A stretch of DNA of 64,000 nt, from contig BSWB01000003.1 in assembly GCA_033239125.1 (NCBI GenBank), positions 138,856,320 through 138,920,319 on the forward strand. Direction: 5' to 3'. Under the pieces are notes generated by a model. That model saw only the letters and a list, made by a program, of their open reading frames with translations, did no database searches and was not told where the DNA came from. This DNA is from Fagopyrum homotropicum. Its lineage: Eukaryota; Streptophyta; Magnoliopsida; Caryophyllales; Polygonaceae. Positions 12,807 to 21,794 of this stretch are shown here, piece after piece. The translations under genes and the position numbers were made by a program. How positions within the stretch are numbered: position 1 is the stretch's first letter; the number at the start of each line of letters is the position of its first letter.

Positions 12807-14013
12807 TGTAATACCCCAAATTCTTAGAACTCGGGGAGCTACTGGTTAGGACCTCACAATGGGTCCCGACCTTAGTTTGACAACCATTTAACTTGGATCT
12901 TACAACAAGGCACAAAAGTAATTAAAACATTTGAAAACTTTAAACAATATATACATGAGGAATATGAATCATCCTTACAAAGCAAAGGTACCAAAACGAC
13001 ACCTAAGAAGAACAGAAGACATCCCGTCCCCAACTACATAAGTACGTGGACCCGGCTGACCATTTCCTCCGGATCTCTCTACAACTGTATTAACCTGCAA
13101 GGCATCTACAAGCGGTATAAAACCGTTAACTAACATTCTATGCATAAGTATAAAGGTAAAAGCACAAACACACAACGTACACAATCAACAAGCAACACTC
13201 AATCCTTTTATTATCTTTAATTAGGTGATAGGTCATTACTAATGATACTTATGTTGTGACACGAGGGATTCCCAAACCTCGCCCCTGTCCCCGTTTACCA
13301 ACGCGGAATGGTACTAATGCATCTGACCGTCTACCGGACTGGGCTGGTCGCAGGGAACCTCCTAGACTCTCGCAAGAGCTAGGCAGATGATGTCACAACC
13401 CGTTATCATACACTTGGGTCAATTACGTAAATAATAAAGTCGGCCTAATCCGGTTTCGTTGTTTATCATAACTAACAAACACCACTCATACACATTACAC
13501 TCATACAAGAAGCCAGCTAATTAAGTCCGTGGACTTACCTGAATCAGATCTCGACTCTCTTAATCACAACTCAATCTGTAACCGTATAACTCGGTTGCCT
13601 GTCAAAGGAGGCAAGTGTGTCAGCACAGTTTCTAGGTAATTAGAAGTCTAAGACTTCTAAGGCAATAGATCCTATTAGAACAGAATTTAACACAGTACCA
13701 ATTTATGGTAAAATGACTATTTTACCCTTGGCTCCGGAACTTCCAAAAACTCGGAATATGTACTTAAAATATAATTGGAGGCTAACTAACCATATTCTAC
13801 TCCCTAGGATGATTTTAGGTAACAACTAGAAAACTACCGATTTTCTATTTCCTGAAAAGTCACTAAAGTCCAACTACAGCTTCAAATATAAAATTCGAAT
13901 AATCTTATAAAAATTCCGAAATAATTCTCTAGATCATCTATGATATCCCATCTATTCATAGGAGAAAGAATTTCTTAAAACTGTTCAACCATCACTTCTA
14001 CAAAAATTTCCAA
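12807..14013 (-). repeat. LTR copy 3 of the 6.7-kb element, truncated
   Basis: Matches the 3' part (minus sense) of the LTR up to the position equivalent to 655 of copy 1, then jumps to internal sequence equivalent to 2986. About 2.3 kb, including the LTR start and polypurine tract, is missing. The joint carries a 5-nt microhomology TCCAA (14009-14013). Confidence 0.9.
13106..13538 (-). other. Predicted leader intron in LTR copy 3 (433 nt)
   Basis: Same donor palindrome and acceptor as in LTR copy 2, retained because the deletion lies further toward the LTR start. Confidence 0.45.
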
Positions 14014-14084
14014 TTGAATCCGGGTAGAACTAGGGTCACACTTTCCGATGGAATGAGGAAAACTAATCCATTAATCACTCCTAA
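14014..14084 (-). mobile_element. Stub of 6.7-kb element internal sequence
   Basis: Equivalent to 2991-3061 of internal region 1. It ends at 14084, where the sequence switches to the block shared with 49706 onward, with only AA in common at the joint. Confidence 0.85.
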
Positions 14085-15096
14085 GAAAGAAATGGGAGAG
14101 GAAGAGAAGCGTAAAATGTAAAGTGAGGAGAGAGGGAAGACTTTGGCTGAAAAAGGTTGGAGGGAATACATGGGGTCAAGTGACCTCTTGTCACCTCAGC
14201 TAGGAACGAGGGGTCTGAAAGCGAAAAGGGTAAAACGAGAGTCGGTACAAGATTTTGAAATAAATCTCGATCTTGAATCTCTTCTTCTGCAGTTCACACC
14301 CAAGAAAACCAAGAGAGGAGATGAAATGAAGCACAAGAGAGAAATGGGAGAGGAAGAGAAGCGTGAAATGAAAAGTGAGGAGAGAGGGAAGACTTTGGCT
14401 GAAAATGGTGGGAGGGAAAACATGGGGTCAGGTGACCTCTTGTCACCTTAGCTAGGAACGAGGGGTCTGAAAGCAAAAAGGGTAAAACGAAGAGTCGGTA
14501 CAAGATTTTGAAATAAATCTCGACACTCTGCACCCCGTGCCTGCGGGAAAACTGAGCCGTGCACGCAGAAAGATCGATAAACCTCTCGACGACAGGCAAA
14601 AAAATTCCGGATGTTACATGAGTAGTCTAAAATAAAATATTGAGATCGATATACCGGTACTCTCAGATTCAGATCGGACATTTATAAAATAATCGAAACC
14701 ATTAGTTTAAAATTAATTTTCATTAGTTAGTATTTAAAAGAAAATGAAATGAATAGAAAAGAAACCCGATACCTCCAATCCTTCGATGTTTGCTTCTTCG
14801 TTGTTTTTCTGCTCTTCGCTAAGGAGGTGCTCGAAATTTGGTTTTATTTCTAGTTTTTTCTATTCGAAATAGATGGTACTCTTGCTCTATTTTGAGGTTC
14901 AGCATCCGAGTTTAAACATATTAATTTTTGTCATATATAAGTTATTGTTTTGAAATTGATTTATCTACACTGATTCTTGCGATTTCTCATTCTAACATAT
15001 TCTTGTGATTTTTGATTTTGTTATGGTTAATTATTTTGCCCTATTTATTTTTTATAATAGGAAAGTAATGATTATTGTTGATTAGACTAGTTATGA
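14085..15096. repeat. Flank A of the segmental duplication, with a 253-bp tandem repeat
   Basis: Corresponds to 49708-50715. The first part is one truncated and one full unit of a roughly 253-bp direct repeat (the GATCTTGAATCTCTTC motif restarts at 14269), purine-rich and without a recognisable product. From about 14537 it is unique-looking AT-rich DNA also found, more diverged, at 60071-60600. It ends with the TATGA target duplication. No gene seen. Confidence 0.8.
15092..15096. other. Left target-site duplication TATGA
   Basis: TATGA directly before the LTR tip at 15097 matches TATGA at 34901-34905, directly after the other LTR. This defines 15097-34900 as one inserted element including its nested passenger. 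Confidence 0.88.
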
Positions 15097-15444
15097 TGTA
15101 ACACCCCGAATCCGCGGGACTCGGGGCGCTACGCGTTGGGACCTCACAATGGGTCCCGACCCTTAGCTTGACAACAATTTCACCGGATCTTGCAACAAGG
15201 CACAAATAAAGGCCAAAACCGAAATACATTTTTATGCAATGAAAGGAAACCCGAAAGAAAACAACAAAAGACTTCAGCCGATATGAAACACCAAGGGCCA
15301 AATGCCACCACACGATATACAATATACATGAATAATATACAATACTCAAACTCGACTCACCCAAAACCCAATCCTAAAATGTACGGAACCCCGGCTGCCC
15401 ACTCTTCCGGATCTCTCAACTGCATTCCTAACCTACAAGCCAAT

Positions 15445-15905
15445 CTACAACAATCGGTATAAAACCGTTAGCTAAAATTCCAAGCATTAGAATCAAGGTG
15501 AAAGGCACAAACACAAGTAAATCAACATAACACACAATATACACCAAGGCACACATGTCCGGTTTATTATCTTTTTATTATTAAGTCATATCCCGTTCTA
15601 ATTCAACTTAGGTTGTGACACGAGAGTCACCGAAACTCGCCTCGGTCCCTACTTACTGGCATGGAATGGTACTGATGCATCTGACCGTCTACCAGCACGG
15701 GATAGTCGCCGAGAACCTCCTAGCTCTCGCGGGAGCCAGGCAAGTTGTCACCGCCCGTTATCATACACTTGGGCCAAAATAATATAAAGGTCGGTAATCC
15801 TATTTCCGGTTTAGTTGTTATAAACAATAAAGAATAAACACACACCACCAAACACACATCAATGCTAATACAAGGAATACGAGCTAAGTAAGTCCGGAGA
15901 CTTAC
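15445..15905 (-). other. Predicted leader intron in 3' LTR of element A (461 nt)
   Basis: Minus strand: donor AG|GTAAGTC at 15905 within GTAAGTC-TCCG-GACTTAC, CTAAC branch-like motif (15471-15467), acceptor TTGTAG ending at 15445, then ATTGGCTTGTAGGTTAGG. No transcript evidence. Confidence 0.5.
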
Positions 15906-17567
15906 CTCGTCACCACACTCAACTCACGACACTCTCGCTTCCTTAGGGAGGAAGCCCTTAACCTGCTCACAAGAAGATAACTATATCAACCACTCGCTCA
16001 ACTCAAGAAGTCTAAGACTTCTACACAAATGACATACGCGAGATCATTTGACTCACATTCTAGGACCGCATCCTAGAATCTCTCATGCTCACATCCCACT
16101 CAACACAAGCTAGAAGTCCTTAGACTTCTAGACCCTATGATCTTGCAGGATCATAACCCGTAGTACATACTAGGATAAACATGCCTAGTCCAAACAGACG
16201 CAACGGTAACAACACCATGTTAGGATACGCATATCCTAGCCCATAAACTCAACAACCATATACTCCAATTCTCAAACCTCACAAGATAACATCAACATCT
16301 CAAGTCATAAAACATTCACAATCCTCAAGCACTCACCTAAGGTCCATAACCAGTACTACTTGGTATTCACTCTAAGTTATGCTAGATCCAACCTAGCATG
16401 ATACTACTACTAAACATAACTAAATCGAGTAAGATAATAAACTCAGGGGAAAGGGTACTCACATGACGTCAAAAAGACGGAAGACGATCTATGGATGTCG
16501 ATATGGATTCGTTGGCCTTTATCGGGGCACTTCCAGACCTAAAACCAAAGCTAAACAAATTAAGCCTATATGCTAAATTTGATAGGAAGATAACTTATAT
16601 AAAACTCATTTTCAGAACCAATGTTAAAAAGTCATAAAAACATTTTCCGGGAATTTATACAATTTTAGAATTTGGGTCATAAACCCCAAATTAAATCCTT
16701 GGGCCATATTCCGAAAATAATCCAACAAAGGGCAATATATAGTGTATATAAATATAAGAATATTCCCGTAATTAAAACCCAAGGTTAAAACCGCTAACGC
16801 ATTTTCCGGGCAAATAATACAACTCTAGAAACTTGGGGTCATATTCTGAAAATAAAAATCTAGGCCAAATCTGTAATTAATTCAAATCAGTAGGGCACAA
16901 TCTACAAAATCCAAAAGAGTGGGTCAAATCTGCAATAAACACAAAATAAGGGGGCCCGATTACAAATTTAGAATAGGGTTTCAAACCCTTCAGATGAAGG
17001 TTGGCGATGGGAAGGCAAAAGGACAGGGCGGCCGCCATGGCTTCGGAAGGCGAAGGCACGACCAGGGCAGGCGGCGGCGAGGACAGGAACTGGCAGGTCA
17101 TTCTCCGGCGTTGGCAGTGGCAGCAGTGGCTCCTTCCCGGTGATGACAGTGGAGGTGAGGGCTTCTTCTAGCGGTGGGAGCTTCGGTCTCCGGCGGCCTT
17201 CTGTAGCGGCAAAGGTTGGGCTCCTTCGGGCTAGACAGGGGCCTCTTGCCTGTGTGGCTGCAGCAAGAGAGCAAGAGAGATGGAGCCTGTAGAGGCTCCG
17301 GCAGGTCGACGGTGGGGCTCTCCCAGGTGCTATGGTTGCAGCTCCTCTCTTTCTCAGGAAAAGCTCGATGGTGGAGGAGAAGGGGAGAGGGGAAGAACAG
17401 AGAGATGGCGTTGCAGAGAGGAAGAGCACAGGGTGGCTCCCGGCGAGACAGACGGGATGGGGTGGGGCTTCCGCTGGCTCTCCTCCGGCGTCTAAGCTAC
17501 TCATCCGACGGCGAACAGAGACGAGATGTTGCGGGCTTAGGGAGAGATGGTTGTAGATAATGCAATG

Positions 17568-17572
17568 GTGAG
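17568..17572. other. Left target-site duplication GTGAG
   Basis: GTGAG precedes the plus-strand LTR at 17573 and is repeated at 27423-27427 after the partner LTR. Unoccupied versions of the site, with a single GTGAG, are at about 34470, 39717 and 44965. Confidence 0.92.
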
Positions 17573-18527
17573 TGTAATAACCGAAAATTTTAAACTCTGT
17601 TGAACCTGAATTTAACCGAATTCCGATACGTCAATCTTAAATAAATAAATAAATAAAATAAAACGAGTTTAAGTTCTATCATTTTATGTGACCTTAATTC
17701 ACATAAAATGATGAAACTATGTAACCGGAAATAATTTACGCACCTTTAAAATAAAATAATAATTTATATAATACAGAATATAATTCCGTATTATATAAAT
17801 TCCCGCACATAACCGGAAATCCGGGACGAGTAACGAGTTTTCGTATCCTTATTTTAATGAGAGAGCAGGCCAGAGGTGGCCCACTACTAGGCCCATTTAC
17901 AGCCCACCAGCCCATCTCCTTAAACTAATCCTAACCCTAACCTAATTATACGTTAAACCTAATCTATTTCTCCCTCACCTGTACTGCCGCTGCTCTTCCC
18001 CTCTCCTTATCTGTACAAACGATCGCAGGAGCAAACACAACGCCGGAGGAGACTTTCAACAGTGCCGATCGACGACGCTACGAGGATCTTCAAGCAACAG
18101 GCCCTTGCCGCCTAACGCCCCTACCGCCTTGCGCCGGAGCCGCCTGCAGCGTCCTGAAATGGGCTGAACGTCCTCTACCAGTCGACCCTTGCGCCGCCAA
18201 GCCGTCGGAGTTCTACAGCGGGCGTTCACCGGAGGCTATTATACGCCCCTCTTCGCCACCCTCCTGCGCCGAGAAGACGAACCAGAACCGCCGAAAGAGA
18301 GGACCGCCAGGAGCCCCGCCGCCTTGACTGCAGATACCCTTAACACCAGGACCTCCCTGCCGGACTGTGACGCCGGTAAGGCTTCTTTCGTCTCTTTGTT
18401 TCTCTGCGGCGGTGTCGAGATAACCGAACATATTAGACCTCCCTGATGCTCTGTTGTTGTTGAATCTAGACTATGTGTATAAGGGTGCGGAACTATAAGT
18501 ATATAAATGTGTACGAGAGGAGTATGA

Positions 18528-18529
<2 letters not shown>

Positions 18530-18583
<54 letters not shown>
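18530..18583. repeat. TA microsatellite 1 in 5' LTR
   Basis: Pure TA run. The equivalent tract is about 25 nt in the 3' LTR (25920-25944) and about 76 nt in the duplicated LTR (54134-54209). Confidence 0.95.
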
Positions 18584-18587
<4 letters not shown>

Positions 18588-18821
18588 ACAAGTATAGTGT
18601 ATAAGGGTATACATATATATATTTGCACTACCGTGCTTTGCAAAAAATTAAAATAAAAACGGGAGTAAGAGATAAATGAGATATAAATGAGATATAAATA
18701 TATATATATGAATAGGTTGGAATTTCGGGACTTATATATATAAATGTACATAAGAATATATATATACTCATATACGTAAGTGTACATATATCCGTACGAG
18801 ATGAGAAATAAAATATGTAGA

Positions 18822-18825
<4 letters not shown>

Positions 18826-18872
<47 letters not shown>
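18826..18872. repeat. TA microsatellite 2 in 5' LTR
   Basis: Second TA run. The counterparts at 26188-26241 and 54450-54474 differ in length. Confidence 0.95.
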
Positions 18873-18875
<3 letters not shown>

Positions 18876-19280
18876 TACCGAATAGTTACATAATTAAATA
18901 AGCGAGTTGAGGAGAAAGGTTAAAGTATATAGTACGGATAAAATATGTAGTAGAGTAGATGGTAACCGGGAAGGAGGAAGAGTGTTATTCTTTTTCGAGT
19001 GGATTCAAGTTTGAACTTATAACCTATAAGTAGCTAACCGAGAGACACAAAGTATGGAAACAAGTTCTAAAAGGAATTAGTAGGTTAAAAAATAAACTTC
19101 GAGAATTTACGACAATAAGGGTAAAATGGTCTTTTACCGAAAGAGATTTTTTCCGTAATTTCTTCGCATGAGGTTGGATATTGAGATGTGTTTTTGATCC
19201 ACATGCCTTAATTGACAGGCGTTTGAGTTACCACGAGTACGGACTATTTTTGAGACGTGTTAGAGAGTGTTTGGACTCAG

Positions 19281-19728
19281 GTAAGTCCTTGCGACTTACT
19301 TAGCTGGTTTCTGGATATTAGTTGAGTGATAATGGTTGAGTGTGTACAATGTGTGTTATAATAAGAATAATAACTTGTTAGGACGACCGTGGTTATTATG
19401 TGTTAAGGCCCAAGTGTATGTATAACGGGCCGTGACATCACTGCCCAGCTCTGCCAGGAGACTGGGAGGTTCTCTATACCCAGACCATACAGGTACACGG
19501 TGAGATGCATCGGATCCACTCCTGATGGGTACACGGGGGCGGAGGTGAGGTTTGGGAATCCCTCGTGTCACAAAATAAGTATCATTAGAGTGAATGACTT
19601 AAACGAAGATAATAAATGGACTTGTTTGAAAGCATGATGGGTGTTTATATTTTTATGTGTGTGTGTGCTATTATTATTCCTCTAATTTCTAGATAACTAG
19701 CTAATGGTTTCTCTTGTTGTGTTTTTAG
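19281..19728 (+). other. Predicted leader intron in 5' LTR (448 nt)
   Basis: Donor CAG|GTAAGT at 19281 is the left arm of GTAAGTC-CTTGC-GACTTAC. A CTAAT branch-like site is at 19701-19705, and the T-rich acceptor GTTTTTAG ends at 19728, followed by ATTTACCTCAGGTTA. All signals are kept in the 3' LTR and in the duplicated copy. Confidence 0.55.
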
Positions 19729-20056
19729 ATTTACCTCAGGTTATACCAGCAGCTGAGTGATCCGGAAGTAGTGGTCAGCCGGATCTCCGTACTCCTTAGA
19801 GTGGGGGTTGGGGTTGATGTTTGTCGTTCTTTCTTTTGTTTAGACAGTTGATCGTTTTTCCCTTTGTTAAGTACTTTAGGCTGCTAGACCGTGTTGCATT
19901 CATTACCTTAAAAATACTATTTCATGAATTTCGGTTTTCCTTATTTGTGTCTTGTTGCAAGATCCTAGTAATATTGTTGTCAAACTGAGGTCGGGACCCA
20001 TTGTGAGGTCCTAACCAGTAACGTTCCGAGTTCTGAGAATTCGGGGTGTTACAACA

Positions 20057-20068
20057 TGGTATCAGAGC
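20057..20068 (+). promoter_or_regulatory. Primer binding site of the nested element
   Basis: TGGTATCAGAGC, complementary to the initiator tRNA-Met 3' end, 3 nt after the LTR end at 20053. Followed by GGCAACAATGGCACTTG, as in the other families. Confidence 0.93.
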
Positions 20069-21794
20069 TCAAGGTTGGCAACAATGGCACTTGAAATCTT
20101 TTGAAAGACCGAATAAGTACTTGAGCAGAACCCAAAAAGGGATCTGAGTTTTAAAAAGAAATTTTGGTTTTCAAATGCATGCATAGTCTGGTTGGGAATA
20201 GAAAAGTACGGTTGACCACCACTACTACCGCGGATCTCAGTATGCTTAGTATGGACTTTAGGGTTACTTTAGTTGGACTTATTAGCTTGATTATAATGAT
20301 AGGTGATGTAGATAAGCAGATGCCGAAGATTAGTAGAAATTATAGTTATATTATACTCTTAATGGAGATAAGTAAATGAGATCTTCACTCCGTTGACACA
20401 CCTAAGTATATTTGAAGGGTTTCAACGTAAGGATAAGTACGCTCAGCTTATGAGCATTAGGGTAGGCGAACGTCCGGGCAACTCCTTCGGACATGTTGAG
20501 GAACGTTGAGACGGAAAAGTGAAGACCAAAAGACAACGCCAACGACAATAGCAAGAAGGAGATACAACCAACTCCACTGGGTCAAATGAAGAAATCCATG
20601 AGAGAAGTTTCGGAAAAGCGTTGGTTGACCGGAAATTATACAAATTAGGAGAGATAACCCATAAATTCTTTCAAGTGTGGTGGAAAGCAACGTTACAGAC
20701 ATAGAAGATGGCGGCAGAAACAAGCATAGGTGTGGAAGTCAAAGAGAGGTGGTAGGACTTAGACAAGAGATATAGAATTCAAGCTCACCGACGGACCAGA
20801 AGGTGAAAGTTGATGTCGGAAACAGAACAAAATATGATCACCTCGACAGTTTGCTTGACACCACAATCAAAATGGATAACCAAGGCAGTCAAAAGCATAG
20901 AAGTCTACACGAAATACATTGTCCATCCAAATATGAAGAATTAAAGAGCTGTAAAATGGAAGCTTATGCATTGCCAACAAGTGAAAGGCAGATTTCACCA
21001 ACATGGAAGCGGAGTGACTTTCTAGAAGACAAGTGAGTGACAACAAGGGCCGTGATACAAATATCAAAATCATAGAATCCTGAAAGCAGAGTCAAAGGGA
21101 TCACTATAAAGACATCATTATAATACCAATCAAAGAAGGGAGTTTGTGAGAAGGATCTTGACGTACCCGAATGCCCACAATAATCTCCCTCTCACAAGTA
21201 GACTTAAAATTTTCAACACCAACGATTTACACGGGAACCACGAGCAGCTGATGGCTGAGGTAAAAGTAATCGCGAAGATGCACATACGAGCTATCGTGAG
21301 AGAATTGATGAGTCCGTTGTCGGTAGATGAATGATAATTCTAAACTCGGAAAGAGTATAACGCCCTGATAGTGCGAAAGAGAAGTGTAGATTATAGAAGA
21401 GTTAAAGAAGTACAAGCGGAGAAACTAGAGAAGATAGATTTTCACCAGGTTTATCAAATTTCAAAGAGATAGAAGAAACGTAAGCCTATGATCTTGTAGA
21501 AGGTCAACAATAGACTACTTGGTAACAACTGGGACTTTACACGTGCGGGTTAACTAGTGGTGACTGGTTTCCAAATAATAAGAATAACCACAGAGTTACA
21601 AAAGAACTTTATTGACATGAGGAGGAATCCTTAAAGCGACCAATTGCGGCAACTGTGAAGCCAATGAATACGAGTGCTAGTAACACTGAATAAGTTCAAG
21701 TCAGTAACTCTAAAGAGAATTGACGGTCCGGAATGACCCCTTATATCAGTAATGATATAAAAAGAATTGTTGTGAGGCCTTCTGGTGTTATGCC
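20069..21794 (+). mobile_element. Leader/gag position of the nested element, no recognisable gag
   Basis: This 1.7-kb stretch sits where gag and protease should be. It is purine-rich, its longest frames are under 90 codons, and I find no retrotransposon gag domain, no convincing CCHC knuckle and no DTG or DSG protease motif. Either gag and protease have decayed or been replaced. The copy at 55671-57396 has the same content, so this state predates the duplication. Confidence 0.7.

Larger units (their letters stand above)
1..14013 (-). repeat. Head-to-tail LTR-retrotransposon array, 6,677-bp period
   Basis: The sequence starting at position 1 restarts at 6678 and again at 13355, and matching landmarks are displaced by exactly 6,677 bp throughout. 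Each period is one LTR (about 2.88 kb) plus one internal region (about 3.8 kb) of a minus-strand Ty3/gypsy-type element. The window therefore shows LTR (partial), internal, LTR, internal, LTR (truncated), with neighbouring units sharing an LTR. Units differ by scattered single-base changes only, so the duplication is recent. Unequal recombination between LTRs is the usual explanation for this arrangement; that is inference. The array continues off the left edge. Confidence 0.93.
15097..17572 (-). repeat. 3' LTR of minus-strand gypsy element A, larger segment
   Basis: The minus-strand LTR ends CGGGGTGTTACA at 15097. It aligns with 32000-34470. It is interrupted after GTGAG at 17572 by the plus-strand element and resumes at 27428; without the passenger the LTR is about 2.90 kb, the same as its partner. 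GC-rich leader with sense open frames lies at about 16970-17560. Confidence 0.9.
17573..20053 (+). repeat. 5' LTR of the nested plus-strand element
   Basis: Starts TGTAATAACC and ends GGGGTGTTACA, 2,481 bp. It contains a GC-rich segment at about 17980-18440 with an 85-codon sense frame (18189-18446) kept in all three copies of this LTR, two TA-dinucleotide tracts, and a predicted leader intron. Confidence 0.93.

Noticed and set aside
16968..17504. 178-codon minus-strand frame as a gene, with relatives at 34000, 39247, 44495 and 52659
   Set aside because: GC-rich LTR leader again; lengths and frames vary between copies of the same LTR (135, 149, 178 codons), which argues against coding constraint.
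17930..17950. Telomere-like CCTAACCCTAACC
   Set aside because: Only about two units inside an LTR and repeated in its copies; not a telomeric tract.
18189..18446. 85-aa protein encoded in the plus-strand LTR
   Set aside because: Kept in three LTR copies, but these are recent duplicates, so conservation is uninformative. No family recognised. Mentioned as a leader-island observation only.
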